A DNA stretch of 64,000 nt from positions 124,001 through 188,000 of the forward strand of contig JAJAGP010000890.1 in assembly GCA_025084515.1 (NCBI GenBank), written 5' to 3'. The notes beneath the pieces were generated by a model that searched no databases, was not told the DNA's origin, and saw only the letters and a program-made list of their open reading frames with translations. The first letter of the stretch is position 1. The number at the start of each line of letters is the position of its first letter. Below are positions 37,801 to 46,007 of this stretch, one piece after another. Source of the DNA: Ancistrus triradiatus. Lineage: Eukaryota; Chordata; Actinopteri; Siluriformes; Loricariidae. The position numbers were made by a program, and so were the translations under genes.

Positions 37801-40800
37801 CAGCTGTGAGAGAATTCAACATTAACGAATCAATGGTACGGAAGTGGAGGAAGCAAGAAGACGCCCTGCGCCAGGTAAAGACCAAACTGAGCTTCCGACG
37901 GAACTTAAGAGTTTTGTTTCATTTCATGCGCCTTATAACCCGGTGCGCTTTATGTATGAACATAGATCCGTTAGCAGCCGATCGTTGATATTGCGTCTTA
38001 TAACCCGGTGCGCTTTATGGTCCGAAAAATACGGTAGGTGTAAAAGGTCATTGCTAAATATTATGTCCAGTGCAGAGGTCAGATTTAGGTAGGAACCATT
38101 AGTTTGAGTTTCCTTTAGGTCAGACAGAGCTCAGCTACTATAATGAGCTGCTCCAGCAAATAAGTGTAGCAGGTCAGTATAAAAGCACTACTGTATTATT
38201 TTTGATTTATTATATCAGAAATGTTGACTCTAATGCACCAAAGTGTCTTATTTTGGAAGAAAAAATTAAAAAAGATGATTGAATTAAGGAAATCAATGAT
38301 TGTTGTAATTGAGACATCAATTCAAATGCATACTATTTAATGATCTTGCAGGCTCAGCATTACAAAACGTAAGAAATAAGACTTTTTAAAGAACTGTAAG
38401 ATGGCAGGCAATGTTTCAGCAATATTTCATGTTTCAAAAACGTGTATAAACTTAGGAATAGAAATAATACACCCTTAGAATGTACTTATTTAATTATCAT
38501 TTTTAGTTAATTATTAATTACAACTGGTTCATTAAAATGAATGCCTTGTTTGTTAAACACCGTCACAAGCACTGCAAAATGTCACTGAAATTAAACAACT
38601 CCGTTTCTAGTAACAACTAAAATAAACATTTCATGTCATTCATTCATTCATTTATTCACTCACTCTCTTCTCCGTTTGTGTGTGTGTGTGTGTGTGCGCG
38701 CTTTATGATGGATTTGCGCCCTGAGTAGGGTTATTCCTGCCTTATGCCGCTGGCTAGGCACCGGCTCTGCTGCATTTAATCTTAATTATTATTTAAAACA
38801 ATAAAAGTACACATTTTCTACTACCTAATTTTTTTTATTAACATTATCTAATCATCTAAAAACAATGGACTTCCTCAAGCCTTTTTTTCCGCCCCATTAC
38901 CCACGGTCATTGCTGATCGCAGAATGGGGCGACATGGCAAAGAAGAAGGAACCTGATCAGTCTTATGTGTATCCAAAGCGTTGGTTGGCTCTCACAGATG
39001 AGCGACTCTGCAGATAGAACCACAGATAGAGTCCAAAATGCATCAAACTTGAAACACCTGACATAATGTTAAGGATTTGTCACAGAATAAGTATAAATGA
39101 ATAACTAAATTTTGACCAAAATGTCAGATAGAACCTTATAATTCCACAGGGAAGGGGACGATGTGCTCCAGTAGGCTCTTCATGGTATTGGTGCTCTCTC
39201 TCACCGATACAGATACTGTGTGTAAGCGTCGGTATCGGTGCAACACTAGTTTGTGTACTTATAGATGAGAGAGAATATACGGGTAGTGGGGGAACAAATT
39301 TAAACAAGGAGAGGCACATACACTGATGAATGCCATATACAGCTTGTTACAGATAAGTAGTGATAAGTCATACACACAAACATGAGTAACTTAAAGACAT
39401 CTATAAACACATCAAACGGGTTAGAACAGTCCCTAGTCAAACATGAGCTAACAAGCGACCAGTAAGGTTGTGAGTCTTCTAGGGCATGACCGACTTCTGC
39501 TCTTTAACTTTAACTCCTGCCTTGTGTTGGGCTCCTCTGCCCGTGCATCCACAGTGTTCATTGGCTTGTTTGATCAGCTGAGGTGAAGAATCAAAATTCA
39601 CTGCACTAGAGTTCAACAAAACCAAACAATAACACGCTGCCAGTACATAAATAAAGCAATTAAACATTGCAAACTTGTTATAATTATTAAGTAAAAAAAA
39701 GTCAGTACAGAGACTTGTATACTGTATCATCCAAACGTCGGGCATCCAGCAGCATGAAAATGTTTATCTTAGAAACATGTAGAACATGTGCTGGTTTTCA
39801 CCTATTGTCCATTAATATTTCAGCTTTTGCATGTTCTGTCCAGGTTGCTCACATGGCCAGAAGCGAGAGCTTCCTCTCCATGACAACATGCCTTCATTGG
39901 TCCAGGCCCTTCTGTTCCTCAATCAGTACTTTAAACAGCTTATTGATGAACATTATGTGTTCTCTGGATTGCTCTGGTAAGTACAACTTTTAAGACCATG
40001 TACAACCCCAGTTCCAATGAAGTTGGGACGTTTTGTGTGAAACATAACAGAATACGGATGATTTGCCAAATCCTTTTCAACCCATATTCAATTGAATACA
40101 CTACAGAGACAAGATCATTTAATGTTCAAACGAATAAACTTTATTGATTTTTGCAAATATTCACTCATTCTGAATGTGATTTCTGCAACACGTTCCAAAA
40201 CAGTTGGGACAGGGAGCATGTTTAACCCACTGTGTTACATTCACCGTTCCCTTTTAACAACACTCAGTAAGCGTTTGGGAACTGAGGACAATTAATTGTT
40301 GAAGCTTTTGTAGGTGGGAATTCTTTCCCATTCTTGCTTGATGAACAACTTCAGCCGCTCAACAGTCCGGGGTCTCCGTTTTTGTTTTTTGCGCTTCATA
40401 ATGCGCCACACATTTTTCAATGGGAGACAGTCTAGTACCCCCACTCTTTTACTATGAAATGAAGCCATGTTGTGGTATTATGTGTAGGAATGTGTTTTAC
40501 TGAATGGGCTTTGTCTTGCTGAAATAAGCAGGGACGGTCCCTGAAAAAAGACGTTGCTGGATGGCAGCATATGTTGCTCCAAAGAACCTGTATGTACCTT
40601 TCAGAATTAATGGTGCCTTCACAGATGTGCCAGTTACCCATGCCATGGGCACTAACGCACCCCCATAACATCAAAAGGGTATGCTGCTTTTGAAACTTAG
40701 CACTGATAACAATCCGGACAGTCCTTTTCCTCTTTGGCCAGGAGGACACAATGTCCATGATTTGCTGAAAAACACAAATTTGAAATGGTGGACTCGTCAG

Positions 40801-43642
40801 ACCACAGGACACTTTTTCCACTTTGCCTCTATACCCATCTCAGAGGAGCTCGGGCCCAGAGAAGCCGGCAGGGTTTCTGGGTTGTTGTTGATATATGGCT
40901 TTGCTTTGCATGGTAGAGTTTTTAAACTTGCACTTGTAGATGGAGTGACGAACTGTGTTCACTGACAATTTTGGTTTTCTGAAGTGTTCCTGAGCCCATT
41001 GTGGTGATATCCCTTACAGAATTGGATGTCGGGTTTTTAATGCAGTGGCTGCCTGAGGGATCGAAGGTCACGGGCATTCAGTGTTAGTTTTTTGTCCTTG
41101 CTGCTTATTTGCAGAGATTCTTTCTCAGATTCTCTGACATCTTTTGATGATATTATGGACTGTGGATGATGAAAGTCCCTAATGTCCTTGCAGTCTGCAT
41201 GTTGAGAAACGTTGTTCTTAAACTGTTGGACAACTTGTGGTGAACAACTGAGATTTTCGGGGATGCTCCCTTTATACCCAATCATGACACTCACTTGTTT
41301 CCAATTACCTGTTCAGCTGTGGAATATTCCAAAAAGGTGTTTTTTTTGTGCATTCCTCAGCCCAGATCTTTTGTTGTCCCTGTCACAACTGTTTGGGAAC
41401 GTGTTGTTGTTGGAGGCACATCAAATTCAAATGAGTAAATTTTTGCAAAAAAAAACAAAAAAAGTTCTCCCATTTGAACATTAAATGTCTTGTCTTTGTA
41501 GTGTATTCAACTGAATATGGGTTGAAAGGGATTTGCAAATCATCGTATTCTGATTTTATATTTTATGTTTTAACACAACGTCCCAACTTCATGGGAATTG
41601 GGGTTGAATATTAATGAGTAATTTGAATAATCAGTTAAAAATTCAGTAAGTACTGATGTCTTTAAATCGAATATAGGCACAAACGTCTGCTTGCAGTGTT
41701 GGTAAGCATTCCTTTAGGGAAGCAGATTTTGAGTCAAACAAACAACTTTTATTTGAACGAAGTTTAGTCTTCACTAAATTAAAATATGCAGCTGAACATA
41801 GTACTAAAGATCATGTGGGGACGAGCCAGAAGGCTGTTGGAAGAATGTTTTGTGGACGGATGAGACCCAAAAATACGAAATTTTTTGGTTTTTAAAAGAA
41901 AAAGCGTTTTATGTTTGGAGAAAGGAAAAAAACGCTGCATTCCAGCATAAGAACCTTATCCCATCTGTGAAACATGGTGGTTGGGTAGTATCATGGTTTG
42001 GGCCTGTTTTGCTGCATATCTGGGCAGGACGGCTTGCATCATTGATGGAACACATGAATTCTGAATGATATCAGAGAATTCTAAAGGAAAAATGTCAGGA
42101 CATCTGTCCATGAAAAACTGAATCTCAAGAGAAGGTGGGTTATTCATGCAGCAAGACAACGACCCTAAGCACACAAGTCGTTCTACCAAAGAATGGTTAC
42201 AGAAAAAGAATAGTTCATGTTTTGGAATGGCCAAGTCAAAAGTCCTGACCCTTAATCCAATGAAATAGGTCTGTGGCATAGGGGAAACGTGGAAGGACCT
42301 GAAGCGAGCAGCTAATGGTGGAGGAAACCCACCAACATCCCAGAGCTGAAGCTGTTCTGACACGGGTGGAATGGGCTAAAAATTCCTCCAAGCCGGTGTG
42401 CAGGACTGATCAAACAGTTACAGGAAACGTTTAAGCTGCAGTTATTGCTGTACAGGGGGTCACACCAGGTAACTGAAATATGCAAAGGCTCAAAAGGACT
42501 TTTGCTGAAACTCACGAATATGTTAAATATTGGATCATTTTCCTCACTAAATAAATGAACCAAGTATAATATTTTTGTCTCATTTGTTTAACTGGGTTCT
42601 CTTTATCTACTTTTTAGGACTTGTGTGAAAATCTGATTGATTGTTTTAGGTCTATAATTTATGCAGAAATATAGAAAAGTCTAAAGTGTTCACAAAACTT
42701 TTCAAGCACCACTGTATACTGTGTCATAGGGATGTTATTATGGAAAAGGAGTACACTGATAAATAGAGTTCAGTTTAATAAACAGCTGTACACATTACAC
42801 AAACCTACAAGTTAGGCCAAAATCATTGAGACACAAGCTTATTTTATTAAAAAGTTGAAAAAATTACATGGTTATTTTATTGAAGGAGCGGGGAATGGAT
42901 TGAAGTGTGAAAAGTAAAAAGCTTACTTAAATCTATTGATGAACTCCAGGCACTAGCATAGCTTCTAAGCTAACTGCAGGCTGTGTTCTCTGGAGTGTTC
43001 AATCTCCTGTTTTTTCTTTCAGTGTAGCTCTTATAAACTAACCTTTTTAGGATCCCATGGAGGACTTATTTGCAGTAAAGATCTTTTACAGTACTGTAGA
43101 TGTAACAATAAAGAACAAACCAAAAAATAGCAGAGATCTTCTCTGAGGGCTATTGTTGAACCTGAATTCACTGTACTGAATTGTGAATCGAATTTTGCTG
43201 AAACGAGTCACACGCCTCGACTCATACAAGTTTTAAGCAAGAACCAAAACAAACGCTGAGAACCGAAACAAATATTTCTACTGTGTTGAGAGCCGAATTC
43301 GACGAGGTGGTCGAGAACCGACGTAACCACTGTATAAGTAATGAAGATTTCTCATTTCATGTGTGTTGTGTGGTGTTGTGTGTGTTGTGTGGTGTGTGTG
43401 GTTATACAGGTCGTGTCCGTGTTGGATCTGACAACGTTACTGCACAACTGTGTGGTCTGCAAATTGCCTCCCACCTGCGCATCCGGGTGTTCAGCATCAG
43501 CCCGCAGTGCCACACTCACAAGACTGACAATTTGCCCGGCGGGAGGAGGAAGTGGGGTCAGTCGAAGACAGTGTCCCATTTCTCAACCAGAGCAGGAGAC
43601 CCAAAGCCCCAGCACCTTGACCGTGTGACGACCACTGACTAA
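19480..43642 (+). CDS. chpt1: Cholinephosphotransferase 1 (8 coding exons)
   Basis: The enzyme transfers phosphocholine from CDP-choline to diacylglycerol, the last step of the Kennedy pathway, in Golgi/ER membranes. Exons: 19480-19719, 28217-28364, 30403-30544, 32087-32171, 34150-34275, 34486-34644, 39844-39976, 43410-43642. Together they give 1266 nt, an open frame of 421 residues. The CDP-alcohol phosphotransferase motif DG-x2-AR-x8-G-x3-D-x3-D is intact in exon 2, and GGVGKNGST in exon 5. Exons 7 and 8 carry three 2-base tandem duplications that scramble about 50 residues yet restore frame (see the exon entries). Flanking genes support CHPT1 over its paralog CEPT1. Confidence 0.93.
20515..20944 (-). 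mobile_element. Partial Tc1 family I element
   Basis: It keeps the part of the transposase gene coding for the third acidic residue region (plus sense, cagtctccaaacctcagccc, ccccatagaaaatttgtgg), then the family I right end ttttttgccccgctgtata. The left half is missing. Confidence 0.75.
20945..22075. other. chpt1 intron 1, nothing recognised
   Basis: About 1.1 kb. Open frames at 21552-22160 are short and overlapping, without family motifs. Confidence 0.5.
22076..22262 (-). repeat. tRNA-derived SINE (ttagcagac family)
   Basis: It reads catttagcagacgcccttat, then ttaagggtcttgctcaagga and gatttgaaccctggacct on the plus strand, so the SINE is in minus orientation. Confidence 0.85.
22752..22810. 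repeat. (TTA)n microsatellite
   Basis: About 19 uninterrupted TTA units. They generate the artificial poly-asparagine frame on the minus strand. Confidence 0.97.
23233..23970. mobile_element. Probable hAT-like element with gatgcacagatcaatcgg end
   Basis: The end ttagagatgcacagatcaat followed by cggccggtgaatgg is a common hAT terminus in fish. The opposite end is inferred near ggccagtatcggaattggcc at 23938-23957 and is poorly defined. No transposase is present. Confidence 0.4.
23971..25274. other. chpt1 intron 1, nothing recognised
   Basis: About 1.3 kb. It contains a 14-base A run near 24544 and a CRE-like tcacgtgtt at 24480. There is no coding or repeat family assignment. Confidence 0.45.
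25275..26615 (+). mobile_element. Degenerate LINE reverse transcriptase, split by a SINE
   Basis: The plus strand shows reverse-transcriptase pieces: STVVPQGSVL (around 25590-25620), then CHLYADDT (the YADD catalytic box, about 25687-25710). Just after that box a SINE interrupts. After the SINE comes a C-terminal region ending TPLVVGSRWWNELLV at about 26498-26550. It has several stops and frameshifts and resembles L2/Rex-type elements. Confidence 0.7.
25725..25890 (+). repeat. tRNA-derived SINE inside the LINE
   Basis: Plus orientation: ggaccagaaggtccagggtt, caaatcccacctctgccaag and the tail tctgctaaatgctgtaaatg. The head is 5'-truncated. It entered just after the YADD box of the LINE, so it is younger than the LINE. 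Confidence 0.85.
26616..27437. other. chpt1 intron 1 with a perfect 21-base palindrome
   Basis: Unremarkable except for the inverted repeat ggccatatat-c-atatatggcc at 27013-27033 (10-base arms, one-base centre). Confidence 0.55.
27438..27720. repeat. CA-microsatellite-linked dispersed repeat
   Basis: A CA run, then acgtttgtctctggtcacgt, catggacataatgattacta and a distal part with gtgaggacaggcaaaatgtt. It is a longer copy of the repeat at 17885. Confidence 0.65.
27721..28216. other. End of chpt1 intron 1
   Basis: About 500 bases with no recognised repeat. A 76-residue minus frame at 27958-28188 matches nothing I know. The acceptor is cactag. Confidence 0.5.
28217..28364 (+). CDS. chpt1: chpt1 exon 2 with the catalytic motif
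   Basis: It encodes VPPWAFILSALGLFIYQSLD, then AIDGKQARRTNSSSALGELF and DHGCDAVST. All residues of DG-x2-AR-x8-G-x3-D-x3-D are present: D and G of DGKQAR, the A-R pair, the G of GELF, and the D of FDHGCD twice. This is the metal- and CDP-binding site. The donor is gtattc, phase 1. Confidence 0.96.
28365..28856. other. Start of chpt1 intron 2, nothing recognised
   Basis: About 490 bases with no identified element. Confidence 0.5.
28857..30009 (-). mobile_element. Tc1-like transposon (family V) carrying a SINE
   Basis: The ends are inverted: tatgggcaaaagtgttggga on the left and tcccaatacttttgtccata on the right. The minus frame 29100-29366 includes FGRGGMMLWGCFSGVGLG, the Tc1 core. It is interrupted by a SINE at 29384-29537 and otherwise full of breaks. 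Confidence 0.8.
29384..29537 (+). repeat. tRNA-derived SINE inside the Tc1 element
   Basis: Near-complete head: gtggaactgtggtggcctag, cggttaaggtactggactat, ggggttcaaatccc (B box). The tail is tctgctaaatgacataaatg. It is younger than the transposon it interrupts. Confidence 0.85.
30010..30402. other. End of chpt1 intron 2
   Basis: About 390 bases without a recognised element, ending in cccttttgcag. Confidence 0.55.
30403..30544 (+). CDS. chpt1: chpt1 exon 3
   Basis: It encodes VFVAVGTCICSGLGTYPNWL, then FFCGFVGMFMFFCAHWQTYV and SGTLRFG. The CAHWQTYVSG-x-LRFG segment is nearly invariant in CHPT1 and CEPT1. It holds membrane helices. The donor is gtgagt, phase 2. Confidence 0.96.
30545..30744. 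other. Start of chpt1 intron 3
   Basis: 200 bases, nothing recognised. Confidence 0.5.
30745..31000 (+). repeat. tRNA-like SINE (ggtggctcggtgag family)
   Basis: It includes ggtggctcagagggtaccct, tcctttctgtgtggagtttg and taattggtgtctctaaagtg. It is longer than the copy at 3146. Confidence 0.7.
31001..31800. other. chpt1 intron 3, nothing recognised
   Basis: About 800 bases with no identified element. Confidence 0.5.
31801..31859 (+). pseudogene. tRNA-Thr-like pseudogene lacking the anticodon arm
   Basis: It begins ggctccgtggcttagttggt (acceptor and D arm with A box, as in tRNA-Thr) and continues to aggttcgagtccca (T arm with B box). The anticodon stem-loop is missing, leaving 59 bases. The 3' acceptor strand cgatgcct pairs imperfectly with ggctccg. 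It could also be the head of an otherwise lost SINE. Confidence 0.55.
31860..32050 (+). repeat. tRNA-derived SINE (ttagcagac family), diverged
   Basis: Head ttgtggaactgtggcgtctc, B box agggttcaaatcc, tail ggatgtcgactaaatgacta. It abuts the tRNA-like fragment directly. Confidence 0.75.
32087..32171 (+). CDS. chpt1: chpt1 exon 4
   Basis: In phase it reads IMDVTEVQVAIIIMYLMSAF then GGVSLWETK. The DVTE-x-Q motif matches the family. The donor gtacac is weak and starts inside a CA-led dispersed repeat. The spliced product WETK-ILG is two residues shorter than the family pattern at this point (W-x-x-x-I-P-x-L), so the exact exon end may differ. Confidence 0.88.
32172..32330. repeat. CA-linked dispersed repeat at the exon 4 donor
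   Basis: It starts gtacacacacacatg, then catctgtctcactatttttg and tgcctatacccaactgtaaa. It is the third copy of this repeat, with its first base at the splice site. Confidence 0.65.
32430..33705. mobile_element. hAT element with near-perfect 8-bp target duplication
   Basis: The termini are tagggctgcaactaacgatt and, reversed, tagggctgcaacaacgaatc. The flanks aatgattg (32422-32429) and attgattg (33706-33713) differ at one base. The interior is replaced by another element at 32741-33470. No hAT transposase remains. Confidence 0.8.
32741..33470 (+). mobile_element. Harbinger-like element nested in the hAT
   Basis: Inverted ends: tccacacgaacacgggtatt on the left and, reversed, tccacacgtacacgggtatt on the right. 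A plus-strand remnant (about 33180-33300, frameshifted) has the pattern of the start of a Harbinger nuclease: GTWDSFPKRS, then EEEWRENVRM and LSLSELLRRHI. GC-richer than the flanks. Confidence 0.65.
33714..34149. other. Rest of chpt1 intron 4
   Basis: About 440 bases. An AT microsatellite (34112-34140) lies just before the acceptor ttgctctag. Confidence 0.6.
34150..34275 (+). CDS. chpt1: chpt1 exon 5
   Basis: It encodes ILGIELKTFPILGIIGGFLL, then SMYNYFSVILSGGVGKNGST and VA. GGVGKNGST is a family signature. The donor is gtaagt, phase 0. Confidence 0.95.
34486..34644 (+). CDS. chpt1: chpt1 exon 6
   Basis: It encodes DTSVLSPGLPIGLMLSLAFI, then IFKKSSSQLFEHHPCLYILT and FGMAIAKISNKLV. The HPCLYIL-x-FG and K-x-x-x-KLV segments are typical. 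The donor is gtgagc, phase 0. Confidence 0.96.
34890..35640 (-). mobile_element. Decayed Tc1-like transposon (family VI)
   Basis: The minus frame 35093-35431 retains YNLWGFFPPRKNPRNLVRVH and GIMDSMNYQ, the Tc1 W-G-F-F core and following strand. The left flank ttattggcactcctggtaac is a recognisable Tc1-type subterminal sequence. The borders are uncertain. Confidence 0.6.
35641..36530. other. chpt1 intron 6, nothing recognised
   Basis: About 890 AT-rich bases. Confidence 0.5.
37453..38036. mobile_element. pogo/Tigger-like MITE
   Basis: Terminal repeats tgtatttttcggaccataag and, reversed, cgtatttttcggaccataaa, flanked by TA. The plus frame 37704-37988 keeps HGHRAAVREFNINESMVRKW and RKQEDALR, the CENP-B-type helix-turn-helix of pogo transposases. 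The DDE region is deleted. Confidence 0.75.
38677..38700. repeat. GT microsatellite
   Basis: About ten GT units followed by gcgcg, inside the hAT-like region. Confidence 0.9.
39251..39843. other. End of chpt1 intron 6
   Basis: About 590 bases, nothing recognised. The acceptor is ttctgtccag. Confidence 0.55.
39844..39976 (+). CDS. chpt1: chpt1 exon 7 with two 2-base tandem duplications
   Basis: It begins VAHMARSESFL as expected. At about 39872 the bases ctct (one ct too many) shift the frame. In the shifted frame the sequence reads LHDNMPSLVQALLFLNQYFK then QLIDEHYVF, a perfect family match. At about 39960 a second tctc (again two extra bases) shifts once more, after which WIAL is readable. 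As written, the exon is 133 nt and its open frame encodes unrelated residues from SMTTC onward. Either the sequence contains errors or the gene carries real indels. Confidence 0.85.
40001..41608 (-). mobile_element. Tc1/mariner-like transposon with long inverted ends
   Basis: Ends acaaccccagttccaatgaa and, reversed, tcaaccccaattcccatgaa; both continue gttgggacgtt. The minus frame 40432-40821 holds transposase core: TLLMLWGCVSAHGMGNWHIC, EGTINSERYIQVL and LFQQDKAHSVKH. It starts 24 bases after chpt1 exon 7. N-terminal parts are broken by stops. Confidence 0.8.
41795..42718 (+). mobile_element. 5'-truncated Tc1 family II element
   Basis: It begins inside the transposase gene (FCGRMRPKNTK in one frame, KNAAFQHKNLIPSVKHGGW in another). 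It runs to the right end cttttcaagcaccactgta. Several frameshifts. Confidence 0.75.
42770..43336. mobile_element. Half of the ggttctcg inverted-repeat element
   Basis: It matches by eye the right half of the 1232-2478 element (aaaatcattgagacacaagc). It ends gaggtggtcgagaaccgacg then taaccactgta, the inverted terminus. It lies 74 bases before chpt1 exon 8. Confidence 0.65.
43355..43409 (+). promoter_or_regulatory. UG-rich tract at the exon 8 acceptor
   Basis: Instead of a pyrimidine tract, the 3' splice site is preceded by about 45 bases of TG-rich repeats (gtgtgttgtgtggtgttgtg and similar) before ttatacag. UG repeats bind TDP-43 and CELF proteins and can weaken exon recognition. Confidence 0.6.
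43410..43642 (+). CDS. chpt1: chpt1 exon 8 (terminal) with a third tandem duplication
   Basis: In the ancestral frame it begins VVSVLDLTTLLHN. At about 43449 the bases tgtg hold two extra bases, after which CGLQIASHLRIRVFSISPQC reads correctly. Because this is the third 2-base gain, the overall frame is restored. The annotated frame reads GRVRVGSDNVTAQL before rejoining. It ends with a tail of low similarity and TAA at 43640-43642. Confidence 0.85.
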
Positions 43643-44729
43643 ATGACCTGAACTGAACCCAGTTTACAACTCTACAGTTAAGAGCTGGGGACAACCTTTA
43701 CCAACTAAATACAGGAAACATACCAGGGTGTTCTCTCACTGCCATTGTTTGGAAATGTTTTACAAGCCAATACACTCAAGTTAATTGAGCTGTTTGGATA
43801 AAAAAAAAAATTATCATGTTTTTAGTGCCAATGTAATTTTTAAATGTAAGGTGATACCCTTTAATGGTCTAATTTAAAAAAGACATGACTTAGAACAAAG
43901 CTATAATGGCCATAGAAACAACAGTGTTATACTAATACTGTTTGCTCACCATTTGCCACATTTTGAAGCGTTTCCATGCCCTTACGTATTTCAATGACCA
44001 TTTGTTATACATCCAAACAGTAAGAGTATTTATCATTCCATAGAAATTTGTGCTGCCAACTTCGTATTATCAATATTTTTACATTTGATCCATATTTTCC
44101 CACAACAGCAGCAGTATCTTTTTTAAAAAAAAAATTGTCCTGATTGTCCAGTGATTTCTACTTAACAATGTACTGGAATTGGTGTAAAATGAAGTCAGGT
44201 CTTTGAAAAAAAGAAATATAATCGTCCATGGACTGTGGGTATTGAGGTCAGCATTGTGTGATTGTGCACAATAATGACAGCGGCGTTCTCCCAGACTAAC
44301 ATCTCTGATCTCCTTCAGTGTGAAACTGATCGATTGTTGGTGATGGACATTTGTATAGTCTGTTTAATGAAAGCACCAACTCTCAACAACACTGCCTGTT
44401 TTGAATGTCTCCTCCCAAAGGGCTAATTGTACAAAGAAAATTTTATGTAATTTGTGTAATTTAAAGCTATAATTGTGTTGAATATTCTGTGTGATTATTT
44501 GATTACTTCTGTGGCACTGTGTACAATTAATTTAGCTTAAATATAAAAGGTTTAGATTTCAAGTTCAGTTACCACCAAACAGTTTAATTTTATGGGTTTA
44601 GTCAGCAAATGCTTGATTTAGATTGTCGAAATAACATGCTGTTGGGTGTTACAGGCAAACGTTTGGGTATCCCTAGTCAAATAAAATTTTAATCAATATG
44701 CTCACCTAAATTGGCAACTGAATCACATT
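43643..44729 (+). other. chpt1: chpt1 3' UTR and poly(A) signal
   Basis: AT-rich sequence with an A run at 43800. The best poly(A) signal is AATAAA at 44680-44685, just before a dispersed repeat begins. Confidence 0.5.
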
Positions 44730-45410
44730 AGTCAAAGTCAAGTCAGATTTATTTATATAGCGCTTTTTACAATGGAGCATTGGTCTCAAAGCAACTTTAA
44801 CAAGTTTAGATTATCTCCTAATAACTACGTCCAATCCCAAAATTGAGCAAAGCCTAGGGCGACAGTGGAAAGGAAAAAACTCCCTAAGTTTTTCTAGGAA
44901 GGAAACCTTGGGAGGACCAAGACTCAAAATAGGGACCCAACCTCCTTGGGCGCGTAGATGATAAATTCTAAGAGCAAACTAAAGTCATGGAGTCAAAGTT
45001 CGAATAAAAATGTGAAGTATGCACATCGACATTAAGTGGCCCGGGGTATGGATTGGGGCTGGAGCTGATGACCGGAAGCAGCTTGAGTGGAGCTCCAGCA
45101 GATGAACATCATGTGTGGGGCTGGAACTGGTACCGGAAACACAGCTAGGAGAGAAAACAGAAATGTAATTAGTTTACTGATTAAGAGCACAGTTGTCTAT
45201 TAACAATCACTGATGCCATGTCAATCACTGATGCCAAGTGTAGCATGAGACCCCGGCAGCAATTAGCTATAGCAGCATAGCTAGAAAAAGAGGAACTGGT
45301 AGGAAACACAGCCAAGAGGGATCACATGAGACATCGGCAACCCCACGGGAGGCAGAAGACAGCAACCCAACGTCTTTGATCACCATAAGACTCTTTGACT
45401 ATGAACCCCC
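44730..45410. repeat. Dispersed repeat with atttatatagcgcttttta core
   Basis: It contains gatttatttatatagcgctt, gaaggaaaccttgggaggac and later cactgatgccaagtgtagca. A reversed partial copy of the distal part lies at 57371-57730. Confidence 0.6.
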
Positions 45411-45624
45411 AGCTCTGCCCTTATTCTAAGGCAAAGCTAAGGCTAAGACATTAGCTAGATGAAGTGGTCCTAGCCCTGGTTCGGGCACAAAGAAAATGTA
45501 ACCATTTGGTATCACAGGACTCTTAACCAAAACTTCTCTCTGTTCTTGGAATTGCCCCCCACAGTTGAGGATAATTTAGTTTATGTAACGTTACTCTTCA
45601 GCTTTGATGGCACATTCAGCGCCG
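45411..45624. other. Spacer between repeats
   Basis: Probably still part of the preceding repeat. Nothing coding. Confidence 0.35.
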
Positions 45625-45875
45625 GGTTACATCTGAGCTAGTCTCGTACTCAGATCGGGACCAATTTGGCGTAATGATTTAGCCTAATGCATGTCTTTGG
45701 ACTGTGGGATAAATTCGGAGTACCCAGAGAAAACCTACACGGACATGTGGAGGACATGGAATCTCCACACAGAAAGGACCCTGATGGCTCCATCTGGGAT
45801 CGAACCCAGGCCCTTCTTGCTGTGAGTTGACAGTGCTACCCACCGAGTCACTATGCTGCCCTCAATTAAGGACAA
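45625..45875 (-). repeat. tRNA-like SINE (ggtggctcggtgag family), minus
   Basis: The plus strand shows catgtctttggactgtggga, ctccacacagaaaggaccc and gggatcgaacccaggccctt, the reverse of the SINE head. Confidence 0.75.
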
Positions 45876-46007
45876 ACATAATAATAAAAGCCAACATGCA
45901 GCTAATAAGCATGTCTATTTGATAGTACAGTTTCCTTTACTGAAATTATCGTTAGACCCACTAACAGCACAATTGTTTTAATAAATCATATTTTAAATGA
46001 TACAATA

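Larger units (their letters stand above)
36531..39250. mobile_element. Large hAT-like element
   Basis: The ends gggatgcaccgatgccactt on the left and, reversed, gttgcaccgataccgacgct on the right form terminal inverted repeats, a common fish hAT type. No transposase frame is intact. A pogo-like MITE sits inside (37453-38036). The 206-residue minus frame crossing the left end is chance. Confidence 0.55.

Noticed and set aside
43283..43642. 119-codon frame as an independent gene
   Set aside because: Its start lies in a transposon and UG tract; its useful part is chpt1 exon 8.
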